Positions 54,834 to 62,696 of a stretch of DNA of 64,000 nt are shown piece by piece (the stretch's first letter is position 1; each line of letters starts with the position of its first letter). The position numbers and the translations under genes were made by a program. The notes below the pieces were generated by a model. The model ran no database searches. It saw nothing but the letters and a program-made list of their open reading frames with translations, and was not told the DNA's origin. This DNA comes from Burkholderiales bacterium (GTDB taxonomy: Bacteria; Pseudomonadota; Gammaproteobacteria; Burkholderiales; Burkholderiaceae_F). Where the stretch lies: assembly GCA_020248865.1 (NCBI GenBank), contig JADCGS010000030.1, forward strand, positions 48,372-112,371, in the 5' to 3' direction.

Positions 54834-54987
54834 AGGCTTCGGTGCTGGCGGGCAACTCGGTCTTGGCTCCTTCGGCGAACGGGGCGCGGATGCCTTCCAC
54901 GGCTGACGAGGTCTTCGCGGAAAGGCGCAGCGCCGCCGCGCGAGCGGCGGCCGACTTCAGGTGCGGGTTGGACTGCTTGAGCGTCAT
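54790..54987 (-). CDS. Small convergent protein, candidate Fic antitoxin
   Basis: A 65-residue protein MTLKQSNPHLKSAAARAAAL... on the opposite strand, overlapping the end of fic by 44 nt. MTLKQSNP-type short proteins are often found beside Fic genes (recall), and its Ser/Ala-rich helix followed by TEAFIAHWKRR could bind a partner. Antisense overlap would also couple expression. Not a confirmed antitoxin; the opposite-strand frame 54830-55021 is less gene-like. Confidence 0.5.
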   Translation of the reverse strand: MTLKQSNPHLKSAAARAAALRLSAKTSSAVEGIRAPFAEGAKTELPASTEAFIAHWKRRVAANAR

Positions 54988-55028
54988 GCCGGCTATGGTA
55001 CGGCTTCGTCGTGGGAAATGAAATCTCG

Positions 55029-55316
55029 ATGAACACCTCCACCCTCGTCCAGAAGCTCTGGAACGACTGCAACGTCCTGCGCGACGTCGGGATGAGCTAT
55101 GGCGACTACGTCGAGCAGCTCACCTACCTGCTGTCTCTCAAGATGGCGGACGAGCGCAGCCGCCCGCCAATCAATAGGCAGATGAGCCAGGCCAGCCCCA
55201 TCCCGGCCGCCTATGCGTGGCCCGCGCTGCGGGCCAAGGACGGCGCTGCGCTGTTCGACCACGGCCGCCACACGCTGGAAGCGCTGGGCAAGCAGCCGGG
55301 CACGCTGGCGCTGATC
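55029..55316 (+). pseudogene. hsdM fragment C (5' piece)
   Basis: It starts at the hsdM ATG (MNTSTLVQKLWNDCNVLRD) and follows the complete gene to PGTLALI, where homology ends at 55316; the frame then runs to a TAG at 55374-55376. It has the INRQMSQASP variant between RPP and PIPAAYAW. An 88-bp unmatched piece separates it from the next cargo gene. Confidence 0.88.
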
Positions 55317-55404
55317 GGTGCGCCGCTTTCGCGGGCGTTGGGGCGATGGCGCAGCGCAGTTCGCGGACTCTCGTAGTGCTGGTACGACATTCGTGCCTAC
55401 ATCG

Positions 55405-56952
55405 ATGAACACCGAAGTCCTCCCGCAGCGCCTCGATCTCGGCGAAGACCAGGACGTCGAGTTCAAGCTCGCCGAGGGCGGCCTTCCCAAGTCGCTGTGG
55501 GAGACGATCTCCGCATTTGCCAACACGGAAGGCGGCACGGTCGTTCTGGGCGTCGCAGAGAAGGGCGAGAAGCACGAAATCGTCGGCGTGCGTTCGCCCG
55601 CCAGGTTGATCAAGGCCTTCTGGGACGGCCACAACAACCCGCAGAAGTTCAGTCCGGCCATCTGCACCGAGGGCGACGTGGAGCGGGTGCCGATCGATGG
55701 CCGCGAACTGCTGCTGATCCGGGTGCGCCGGGCGGCGCGCGCGCAGCGGCCGGTCTTCGTCAACGGCAATCCGCTGACGGGCACCTACAAGCGCAACTTC
55801 GAAGGCGACTATCGCTGCACCGAGGCCGAGGTGCGGCAGATGCTGCGCGACGCCAGCGACGAGCCGCAGGACGGCGCGGTGCTGGAAGGCTTTGGTCTCG
55901 AAGACCTGGATGCCGAATCGCTGAAGGCGTATCGCAACCGCTTCGCGTCGCACGAGCCGGACCATCCGTTTCTCGCGCTGGATGACCGTGCGCTGTTGGA
56001 GCGGCTGGGCGGGTGGCGCCGCGAGCGCGTGGGTGGCCGTGCGGGGCTCACGCTGGCCGGGCTGCTGATGTTCGGCGGCGAGCGCAGCTTGCTCGATGCG
56101 TTGCCGCATTACCACCTCGACTATCAGGAGCAGCTCTCGGCCGACCCGGAGCAGCGTTGGACCCACCGGATCACCGTGGACGGCAAGTGGGCACCGAACC
56201 TGTTCAACTTCTATTACCGCGTGTACCCGCGCCTGGTGGAGGGGCTGGACGTGCCGTTCAAGCTCGACCCGCAGGCCACGCGCATCGCCGAGACGCATGT
56301 GCACGAGGCCCTGCGCGAGGCGCTGGTCAATACGCTGATCCATGCCGATCACCAGTCCTCGCGGCCGATCACGGTGATCAAGCGGCAGGACGCGTTTGTC
56401 TTCTTCAACCCGGGGCGGCTGCGCATCCCGCGTGAGGCGCTGTACCAGGGCGGTGTGAGCGACCCGCGCAACCCCAACGGAGTGCGGCTCAGGCAGTTTG
56501 TCGAGACGGGGTGGTTGGAGAAGAGCGGGCACGGCCGCGGTACCCGGTACCGCTGGCCCAGGCAGCGCCCAGGCGACCTGTTCGCTCCGGCGGCGCCTGG
56601 TGGCGAGGGCGTTCAACATTCGGTCACCGGCTCCGAACAATTCACTGCCGGCTCCGAACATTTGAATGGCGGGTCCGAACATCAGGAGTCCGAACAAGAG
56701 GCCCGGTTGGTCGCCCTGGCAGCGCCGATGCGCGCGTCGGGCAAGGTGCCCAAGTGGCAGGCGGAAGAAATCATCCTGGCGCTGTGTTCGCAGCAATGGC
56801 TGACGCTTCGAACATTGGCGCGGCTGCTTGATCGCGCACCGGACTCTTTGCGCAACCATTACATCAATCCGATGCTGCGCGATGGACGGCTGCGAGCCCG
56901 CGTCCCTGGCAAGCCCAACCACCCGGGTCAGGCCTACAAGAAGAACGAATGA
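55405..56952 (+). CDS. AlbA_2/HATPase-type ATP-binding protein
   Basis: A 515-residue protein: N-terminal AlbA_2 (Schlafen-like) domain (VEFKLAEGGLPKSLWETISAFANTEGG), then a GHKL-type ATP-binding region (HVHEALREALVNTLIHADH, VFFNPGRLRIP), a short degenerate GSEH repeat linker and a C-terminal winged helix. The usual segment after SDPRNP is missing and the chain jumps to RLRQFVETGWLEKSGHGRGTRY, suggesting an internal deletion. Such proteins act as regulators or defence factors. Its stop TGA is inside the ATGA start of hsdM copy D. Confidence 0.75.
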   Translation: MNTEVLPQRLDLGEDQDVEFKLAEGGLPKSLWETISAFANTEGGTVVLGVAEKGEKHEIVGVRSPARLIKAFWDGHNNPQKFSPAICTEGDVERVPIDGRELLLIRVRRAARAQRPVFVNGNPLTGTYKRNFEGDYRCTEAEVRQMLRDASDEPQDGAVLEGFGLEDLDAESLKAYRNRFASHEPDHPFLALDDRALLERLGGWRRERVGGRAGLTLAGLLMFGGERSLLDALPHYHLDYQEQLSADPEQRWTHRITVDGKWAPNLFNFYYRVYPRLVEGLDVPFKLDPQATRIAETHVHEALREALVNTLIHADHQSSRPITVIKRQDAFVFFNPGRLRIPREALYQGGVSDPRNPNGVRLRQFVETGWLEKSGHGRGTRYRWPRQRPGDLFAPAAPGGEGVQHSVTGSEQFTAGSEHLNGGSEHQESEQEARLVALAAPMRASGKVPKWQAEEIILALCSQQWLTLRTLARLLDRAPDSLRNHYINPMLRDGRLRARVPGKPNHPGQAYKKNE

Positions 56953-58448
56953 ACACCTCCACCCTCGTCCAGAAGCTCCGGAACGACTGCAACGTCCTGC
57001 GCGACGACGGGATGAGCTATGGCGACTACGTCGAGCAGCTCACCTACCTGCTGTTTCTCAAGATGGCGGACGAGCGCAGCCGCCCGCCCTACAGCCAGAC
57101 CAGCCCCATCCCGGCCGCCTACGCCTGGCCGGCGCTTCGCCTGCTCGACGGCGATGCGCTGTTCGACCACTACCGCCACACGCTGGAAGCGCTGGGCAAG
57201 CAGCCGGGCACGCTGGCGCTGATCTTCGGCAAGGCACAGAACAAGTTCCAGGACCCGGCCAAGCTGCGGCGCGTGATCGTTGACCTGATCGACGCCGAAG
57301 ACTGGTCAGCCATGGGCGCTGACGTGAAGGGCGACGCCTACGAGGGTCTGCTGGAGCGCAACGCGCAGGACATCAAGTCCGGCGCCGGCCAGTACTTCAC
57401 GCCGCGCGCGCTGATTCAGGCCATGGTGGACTGCATCGCGCCCCGGCCCGGCGAAGTGATCTGCGATCCGGCCTGCGGCACCGGCGGCTTTCTGTTCACC
57501 GCGCACCAGTACCTCACGCACCACTACCCCAACCTCACGCGCGACGAGAAGCGCCACCTGAAAGACGGCGCCTTCCGTGGCTGGGAGCTGGTGCCGGCCA
57601 CGGCGCGCGTGTGCGCGATGAACCTGATGCTGCACGGCATTGGCTCCGAGAAGAGCGTGCCGGTGCGCGTGGCCGACGCGCTGGCGGCCGATCCCGGCGA
57701 GCGCTTCGACGTGGTGCTGGCCAATCCGCCCTTCGGCAAGAAGAGCAGCACGATGATCGTGGGCGAGGACGGCAAGACCTCCACCGAGAAAGACATCGTC
57801 GAGCGCGACGATTTCTGGGCCACCACGAGCAACAAGCAGCTCAACTTCGTCCAGCACATCAAGACGCTGCTCAAGACCAACGGCCGTGCGGCAGTGGTGG
57901 TGCCCGACAACGTGCTGTTTGAAGGCGGTGCCGGCGAGACCATCCGCAGGAAGCTCTTGCACGAGTGCGATGTGCACACGCTGCTGCGCCTGCCCACTGG
58001 CCTGTTCTACGCGCAGGGCGTGAAGGCCAACGTGATCTTCTTCGACAAGAAGCCGGCCAGCGAGACCGCGCAGACGCGCCAGCTCTGGATCTACGACCTG
58101 CGCACCAACAAGCACTTCACGCTGAAGACCAACCCGCTGAAGCGCGAAGACCTGGCCGAGTTCGTCAGCCTCTACCACCCGGCCAACCGCCACCAGCGCA
58201 AGGCCACGTGGAGCGCCGAGAATCCCGACGGCCGCTGGCGCGTCTATGGCGCAGAAGAACTGCTGGCCCGCGACAAGGCCAGCCTCGACATCTTCTGGCT
58301 CAAGGACGAGAGCCTGGCCGACAGCGACAACCTGCCCCCGCCCGAGGTGATCGCGCAGGAGATCGTTGATGACCTTGAGGCAGCGCTGGAGCAGTTTCGG
58401 TTGATTGCGGGGGATCTGAATGGTGCTTCCGCGGGACCTACCGACTGA
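56949..58448 (+). CDS. hsdM: Type I restriction-modification DNA methylase subunit (complete, copy D)
   Basis: The only complete hsdM in the window, 499 residues. It methylates adenine with the help of a specificity subunit. The N-terminal helical domain starts MNTSTLVQKLRNDCNV; SAM motif is D173-P-A-C-G-T-G-G180 and catalytic NPPF is at 259-262 (LANPPFGKKSS). The tail LPPPEVIAQEIVDDLEAALEQFR is the piece duplicated at 60086. No hsdS or intact hsdR is present in the window; HicBA follows instead. Confidence 0.93.
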   Translation: MNTSTLVQKLRNDCNVLRDDGMSYGDYVEQLTYLLFLKMADERSRPPYSQTSPIPAAYAWPALRLLDGDALFDHYRHTLEALGKQPGTLALIFGKAQNKFQDPAKLRRVIVDLIDAEDWSAMGADVKGDAYEGLLERNAQDIKSGAGQYFTPRALIQAMVDCIAPRPGEVICDPACGTGGFLFTAHQYLTHHYPNLTRDEKRHLKDGAFRGWELVPATARVCAMNLMLHGIGSEKSVPVRVADALAADPGERFDVVLANPPFGKKSSTMIVGEDGKTSTEKDIVERDDFWATTSNKQLNFVQHIKTLLKTNGRAAVVVPDNVLFEGGAGETIRRKLLHECDVHTLLRLPTGLFYAQGVKANVIFFDKKPASETAQTRQLWIYDLRTNKHFTLKTNPLKREDLAEFVSLYHPANRHQRKATWSAENPDGRWRVYGAEELLARDKASLDIFWLKDESLADSDNLPPPEVIAQEIVDDLEAALEQFRLIAGDLNGASAGPTD

Positions 58449-58502
58449 CTGGCCGGCGCGCAGCTCGTAGTATCCTGATCAATGACGCTTTGGGAGTTTC
58501 AA

Positions 58503-58709
58503 GTGAGTGAGATCATCTTCGTTGTCGAGCAGGCGCCTGAAGGCGGGTTTACCGCTCGTGCCCTCGGAGAGTCGATCGTCACGCAGGCGGAATCGGTCGC
58601 CGACTTGCATGAGCGGGTGCGCGACGCCGTGCATTGCCACTTCGATGAGGGCAAGGTACCCAGGATGATCCGGCTGCACTTTGTTCGGGATGAAGTCATC
58701 GCGGCATGA
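58503..58709 (+). CDS. hicB: HicB-family antitoxin
   Basis: A 68-residue antitoxin with the partial RNase-H-like HicB fold (EIIFVVEQAPEGGFTARALG...AESVADLHERVRDAVHCHF). The GTG at 58503 has GGGAG six bases upstream and matches the family start; ATG 58482 is in frame but adds seven residues. It overlaps hicA by 4 nt (ATGA). It would bind HicA and repress the promoter; a TAGTAT just upstream (58468-58473) could be the -10 box. Confidence 0.85.
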   Translation: MSEIIFVVEQAPEGGFTARALGESIVTQAESVADLHERVRDAVHCHFDEGKVPRMIRLHFVRDEVIAA

Positions 58710-58948
58710 AGCTGCCCCGTGATGTCTCGGGTTCCGATCTCGTCAAGGCGCTCGCGCGGCTCGGCTATCGCGTGACTCGGCAGACCGGTAGCCATATCCG
58801 TCTGTCGACCGACCAACCCACGCCGCATCACCTCACCATCCCCGCACACGATCCGCTGAAGGTCGGAACGCTTGCGGCCATCCTCGGCGATGTTGCCGCG
58901 CACCTGAAGACTGAGCGAGACGAGTTGCTTCGGCGCCTGTTCGCCTGA
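58706..58948 (+). CDS. hicA: HicA-family mRNA interferase toxin
   Basis: An 80-residue dsRBD-like toxin that cleaves mRNA. It has the family pattern MKLPRDVSGSDLVKALARLGY, the catalytic His in QTGSHIRLS, and the C-terminal HDPLKVGTLAAILGDVA. It is coupled to hicB by a 4-nt overlap, antitoxin first, the usual order of this subgroup. It lies directly after the complete hsdM, in the place normally held by hsdS. Confidence 0.9.
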   Translation: MKLPRDVSGSDLVKALARLGYRVTRQTGSHIRLSTDQPTPHHLTIPAHDPLKVGTLAAILGDVAAHLKTERDELLRRLFA

Positions 58949-59039
58949 TTGCGGCCAACGTGGGGGCAGGTGAGCGTGCCGGGGTTGCAGCACGGCGTGC
59001 GCGATCTGACCGCCGCATTGTTCTCAGTTTTGGTCCATT

Positions 59040-59058
59040 TGTAGCAAAATACGCTACA
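59040..59058. promoter_or_regulatory. Inverted repeat overlapping the second wHTH-NTase start
   Basis: TGTAGC (59040-59045) and GCTACA (59053-59058) are perfect inverted repeats with a 7-nt AT-rich spacer. The right arm ends on the A of the ATG. The position mirrors the operators at 53083-53093, supporting autoregulation. Confidence 0.5.
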
Positions 59059-59753
59059 TGACATCCCTTGCTCACCAGCTTTTCGGGCAGACGCGCTCCG
59101 CGGTGCTGGGCGCGTTGCTGCTGCATCCGGAGTCGTCGCTGCACGTTCGGGAACTGGCGCGCCTGACCGGCGCATCGGCAGGCTCGTTGCACCGCGAGCT
59201 GCGGCTGCTGGCCGACATGGGCCTGCTGCTGCGGCAGGAAGTCGGGCGGCAAGTGCACTACCGCGCCAACACAGCCCACGCGGTGTACCCCGATCTTGCA
59301 CAGCTGCTCCGCAAGACGGCGGGCCTGGTCGACGTCCTGCGCGCTGCACTCGAACCGCTGGGCGCAAAGGTGGATCTGGCGTTCGTCTGCGGCAGCATGG
59401 CCAGTGGCACCGAGAGGCCGGGCAGCGACATCGATCTGATGGTGCTGGGTACGGCGTCTTTCGCCTCGCTGGTGCAGGCGCTTTCTGCCGCGCAGAGCAC
59501 GCTGCGGCGGGAGATCAATCCCACGCTGATGACGCAGCGCGAGTTCACGCAAATGCGGGCGCGAGGCGATGCCTTTGCGCGCAGCGTGTCCAGTGGCGCC
59601 AAGCTGTGGCTGAAGGGAGAAGAGCATGACCTTGCAGAACCTGCTGAAGATCGGCCGGCTGAAGCCTCACGAGGCAAGCGCGGCCGAGGTGTAACGGCTG
59701 CTGGCGGCGATCCGCCGAAACCTCGCAGACGCCGCGGTGCCGAACATCAGTGA
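59058..59753 (+). CDS. Second winged-helix plus nucleotidyltransferase protein
   Basis: A 231-residue protein: wHTH (VLGALLLHPESSLHVRELAR...LHRELRLLADMGLL) and a minimal nucleotidyltransferase (VCGSMASGTERPGSDIDLMVL). It shares the architecture of the 53089 gene but differs in sequence, so it is a separate acquisition rather than a copy. The last 40 residues are basic and overlap the HEPN frame starting at 59626, possibly because the original stop was lost. Predicted antitoxin of the following HEPN toxin. Confidence 0.8.
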   Translation: MTSLAHQLFGQTRSAVLGALLLHPESSLHVRELARLTGASAGSLHRELRLLADMGLLLRQEVGRQVHYRANTAHAVYPDLAQLLRKTAGLVDVLRAALEPLGAKVDLAFVCGSMASGTERPGSDIDLMVLGTASFASLVQALSAAQSTLRREINPTLMTQREFTQMRARGDAFARSVSSGAKLWLKGEEHDLAEPAEDRPAEASRGKRGRGVTAAGGDPPKPRRRRGAEHQ

Positions 59754-60075
59754 TGAGACGCGGTTCGACGTCGCGTACAAGGCTGTCATGCAGAGTGCGC
59801 TGGCGGCCATGCTGGCGGCGGGCTATCGCCCGTCAACCACCGAGCCAGGCCATCACCAGACCATGATCCAGACGTTGCCGCTGACGCTCGGCGTCAGCAA
59901 TGAGGTGTGGGTGGTGCTCGATGCACTGCGCCGCCAGCGCAACGCCAATGACTACACCGGGCAACCGATCACCTCCCAGGCGGTTGCGGAGTGCCTCGCG
60001 CAGGCGCGGGCTCTGGAGCGGGTGCTGATCGATCACCTGCGCACACGGCATGCGCACTTTCTGGTGCCGGCTTGA
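59626..60075 (+). pseudogene. HEPN-domain partner with premature stop
   Basis: The frame starts MTLQNLLKIGRLKPHEASAAEV and meets TAA at 59692-59694 (codon 23), where CAA (Gln) would be expected. Past it the frame continues to TGA at 60073 (RLLAAIRRNLADA...FDVAYKAVMQSALAAMLAAGYRP...RRQRNANDYTG), a HEPN-like helical protein with an RNxxDY rather than RxxxxH end motif. A restart at the GTG 59737 could still make about 112 residues. Probably inactivated toxin. Confidence 0.6.
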
Positions 60076-60085
60076 GTCATCCCCT

Positions 60086-60150
60086 CGCGACAACCTGCCC
60101 CCGCCCGAGGTGACCGCGCAGGAGATCGTCGATGATCTTGAGGCGGCGCT
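60086..60150 (+). pseudogene. hsdM 3'-end fragment E
   Basis: 65 bp matching the end of hsdM (DNLPPPEV.AQEIVDDLEAAL; compare 58326-58390) with about four mismatches. It sits 10 nt after the HEPN stop and is joined directly to the DUF4143 gene. It is the only copy in the window that represents the 3' end of hsdM on its own. Confidence 0.85.
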
Positions 60151-61130
60151 TCGTGGCCACCGGCTCTGCCGCTGCGGCGCTCAAGCACAAGAGCGCAGAG
60201 AGCGGCGCGGGGCGCTTTACCGAGTTCGTACTGCCGCCGCTGACCTTCTTCGAGTACCTGCGCTTTACTGGCGCCGAGGACAACCTGATCGGCGTCGACG
60301 ACGATCGTGACGACGCCTCGCGCTTCAAGGCCCTGGACATCGCTGGCCTGAACGACGCCTTCATCACCTATCTGAACTTCGGCGGCTACCCGGAGGCCGT
60401 TTTCTCCGAAGCCGTTCGGCGTAACCCGCGCCGCTACATCAGGAACGACCTCATCGACAAGGTGCTGCTGCGCGACCTGCCGAGCCTGTACGGCATTGCC
60501 GATGTGCAGGAACTGAACTCGCTGTTCAACACCGTGGCCTACAACTCTGCCGAGAAGATCAGCCTGGAAGGGCTGGCCGGGTCGAGTGGTGTCAGCAAGC
60601 CCACGTTGACGAAGTACCTCGAGTATCTGGAAGCGGCGTTCTTGATCAAGCGCATTCGCCGGGTGGACGAGAACGCCGCGCGCTTCCGCAAGGCGATGAC
60701 GTTCAAGGTGTACCTGACCAATTCGACGATGCGGGCCGCCCTGTTCGCGCCGCTGACTGCAGAGCACCCGGCCGTCGGGCATCTGGTGGAGACGGCGGTG
60801 TTCAGCCAGTGGCTGCACAACGGCGCTTACATCGAATCGCTTCACTACGCGCGCTGGAAGAAGGGCGAGGTGGACCTCGTCAGCCTCGACGCGCGCCAGA
60901 AACCACGCTTTGCCGTGGAGGTGAAGTGGACCGACCGGCCCTGGGACGACCCGCGCGAGGTCAAAGGCCTCATCGAGTTCACGCGGCTGCAAAAGCTCGG
61001 TCGGATGCCACTGGTGACCACGCGGACGGCCAGGGGCGTGAAGACGGTCGATGGCATCGAAGTCGAGTTCGCCCCGACGAGCCTGCATTGCTACACGGTG
61101 GGGCGTAACACGCTGGAGCGCTCGCAATGA
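60132..61130 (+). CDS. N-terminally truncated DUF4143 ATPase, start inside hsdM remnant
   Basis: A 332-residue frame covering the C-terminal part of an AAA-like ATPase: FVATGSAAAALKHKS, ESGAGRFTEFVLPPLTFFEYL, the DUF4143 winged helix (LEGLAGSSGVSKPTLTKYLEYLEAAFLIKRI) and a PD-(D/E)xK-like end (GEVDLVSLDARQKPRFAVEVKW). The usual N-terminal P-loop half is absent. The first ATG lies within hsdM fragment E in another frame, so the present start is a product of the recombination. It ends on the ATGA start of hsdM copy F. Possibly inactive. Confidence 0.7.
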   Translation: MILRRRFVATGSAAAALKHKSAESGAGRFTEFVLPPLTFFEYLRFTGAEDNLIGVDDDRDDASRFKALDIAGLNDAFITYLNFGGYPEAVFSEAVRRNPRRYIRNDLIDKVLLRDLPSLYGIADVQELNSLFNTVAYNSAEKISLEGLAGSSGVSKPTLTKYLEYLEAAFLIKRIRRVDENAARFRKAMTFKVYLTNSTMRAALFAPLTAEHPAVGHLVETAVFSQWLHNGAYIESLHYARWKKGEVDLVSLDARQKPRFAVEVKWTDRPWDDPREVKGLIEFTRLQKLGRMPLVTTRTARGVKTVDGIEVEFAPTSLHCYTVGRNTLERSQ

Positions 61131-61398
61131 ACACCTCCACCCTCGTCCAGAAGCTCTGGAACGACTGCAACGTCCTGCGCGATGACGGGATGAGCTACGG
61201 CGACTACGTCGAGCAACTCACCTACCTGCTGTTTGGTTCCGGCCGGCGCTTCGCGCCTTGACGTTCGCGATGCTCACGTTAGCCTTCACCGCAACCCGCC
61301 CGCAGGCGGGCGTTTGTCTCAAGATGGCCGACGAGCGCGGCCGCCCGCCCCTCAATGGGCAGATGAGTCAGGCCAGCCCCATCCCGGCCGCCTACGCC
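61127..61398 (+). pseudogene. hsdM fragment F (5' piece, interrupted)
   Basis: It begins MNTSTLVQKLWNDCNVLRDDG and continues to YLLF, is broken by an 83-bp insertion (61235-61317), then resumes at LKMADERGRPPLNGQMSQASPIPAAYA up to 61398. The insertion shifts frame and adds a TGA at 61259-61261, so only a 44-residue product is possible. It carries the LNGQMSQ variant also seen in fragment B. Confidence 0.88.
61235..61317. repeat. 83-bp insertion inside hsdM fragment F
   Basis: Foreign to the other hsdM copies and flanked by GTTT on the left (61231-61234) with another GTTT near its right end (61312-61315). It contains two short hairpins, including CCCGCC-CGCA-GGCGGG. It may be a tiny non-autonomous element; no second copy is seen in the window. 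Confidence 0.5.
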
Positions 61399-61521
61399 AC
61401 AGAGCGGTGGATGGCCGACATGGCATCGCGTGGCGTACTGGCGGGCTACTTTGCCCCGCCGCTGGCGCCGGCCGAGCGTGCCGTGGCCGCTCTGGAAGGC
61501 TGGATCCTCGGGGTGCGGTGA
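61399..61521 (+). pseudogene. Unidentified 3' gene fragment
   Basis: Directly joined to the end of hsdM fragment F is an open 40-codon stretch (ERWMADMASRGVLAGYFA...AVAALEGWILGVR) ending in TGA. It looks like the tail of a real protein by codon use, but I do not recognise the family. It is further evidence that fragments of other genes are trapped between hsdM copies. Confidence 0.45.
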
Positions 61522-61549
61522 CGGCAAGCATTTGTTCAGATGTTTTTAC

Positions 61550-61632
61550 TGTTCGTTTTTCGTGAACAGAACCAAAACTTGAACGTATGCCGTTCGGTGT
61601 TCATAATCCGTACGCGTTCAGAACTGTTGAAC
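61550..61632 (+). promoter_or_regulatory. abiE promoter with flanking inverted repeats
   Basis: TTGAAC (61579-61584) and CATAAT (61602-61607) are separated by exactly 17 nt. An inverted repeat TGTTC-N9-GAACA (61550-61568) lies upstream and GTTCA-N7-TGAAC (61616-61632) lies just downstream of the expected start. AbiEi antitoxins of known systems repress their promoter through inverted repeats, so these are good candidate sites. Confidence 0.65.
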
Positions 61633-61643
61633 AAGACTGAAAA

Positions 61644-62696
61644 ATGAACACCAAAAAGGAAGGCAACTATCTTGAGGGGGCCAAGGCGACCCTGGAACGG
61701 GCTGGCCTCGATGTGGCCCCCTTGCGTGCGCCTGCCGGTGTTCCTCGCGACTGGGCCAAGGCCTGGCTGCGCGTGGGCCGCGGCAAGGAGGGCGTTGGCT
61801 ACCTGGTCGAGGTCAAGCGCGCGGTGACGGCGGGCACGGTCGGCGGGGTCGTCGCCCAGTTGCGGGATCGCGCAGCCAGGACCGGCCTGCCAGCACTGCT
61901 GATCACCGACTACGTCACGCCGCCCGTCGCTGACGCGCTGCGCGACCAGGGGCAGCAGTTCGCGGATGTTGCCGGCAACGCCTATCTGACCGGACCCGCG
62001 CACTACGTCTACATCGCAGGCCGGCGGCCCAAGGAACGCCGGGTGGTTGCTCACGGCGGCGGCATGCTGACCACGAATGGGTTGAAGCTCCTGTTTGCCC
62101 TGCTCTGCAATCCGGCATTGGGCGCGGCGCCGCAGCGCACCTTGGCGGCGGCGGCCAACGTTGCCCTTGGGGCGGTGCCGGCCGCGCTCAAGGACCTTCA
62201 GGGCGAAGGCCACCTGGTCATGATCCGGCGCGAGCGGCGCTTTCGCGGCACCAAGCGCCTGCTGGACGAGTGGGCGCAGGGCTATGCGCGGCGCTTGCGG
62301 CCCAAGACACTGCATGCCACCTACGTGACCGAGCGCTTCGACGCGTGGCGCGAGTGGCCGCTTGACCCCAACGAAGTCCGCTGGGGCGGCGAACCCGCCG
62401 CCGCGCTGGTGACCGACTACCTGCGACCCGGCGTGCTCACCCTGTACTGCGAGCGGCTGCCGCCCCGCCTGATCGTCGAGCAGCGGCTGAAAAGGGAAGA
62501 TCGCGTCGGCGACCAGCGCTACGTCGAAGAGCGGCGCCCGTTCTGGGGCGCCTTGCAAGTCGATCAAGCACGCGCTGACGTCGTGCCCCTTGTGCTGGTT
62601 TACGCCGATCTGCTGGCCACTGGAGACGGTCGTTGTCTCGAGACCGCGCAGATGCTTTACGAGGCCCATCTTGCTCGACTTCTCCCAACGGTCTGA
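61644..62696 (+). CDS. abiEi: AbiEi-family antitoxin of a type IV toxin-antitoxin system
   Basis: A 350-residue protein that would repress its own promoter and antagonise the AbiEii nucleotidyltransferase. The N-terminal part (KAWLRVGRGKEGVGYLVEVKRAV...PPVADALRDQGQQFADVAGNAYL) resembles a nuclease-fold module of larger AbiEi relatives, and the middle (LKLLFALLCNPALG...ALKDLQGEGHLV) a winged helix. ATG at 61644, 12 nt after the second inverted repeat. It overlaps abiEii by 26 nt. Local AT-rich leader contrasts with the rest, supporting transfer. Confidence 0.75.
   Translation: MNTKKEGNYLEGAKATLERAGLDVAPLRAPAGVPRDWAKAWLRVGRGKEGVGYLVEVKRAVTAGTVGGVVAQLRDRAARTGLPALLITDYVTPPVADALRDQGQQFADVAGNAYLTGPAHYVYIAGRRPKERRVVAHGGGMLTTNGLKLLFALLCNPALGAAPQRTLAAAANVALGAVPAALKDLQGEGHLVMIRRERRFRGTKRLLDEWAQGYARRLRPKTLHATYVTERFDAWREWPLDPNEVRWGGEPAAALVTDYLRPGVLTLYCERLPPRLIVEQRLKREDRVGDQRYVEERRPFWGALQVDQARADVVPLVLVYADLLATGDGRCLETAQMLYEAHLARLLPTV

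Noticed and set aside
54830..55021. Plus-strand small ORF after fic
   Set aside because: It overlaps the better minus-strand candidate and its translation has no recognisable start or motif.
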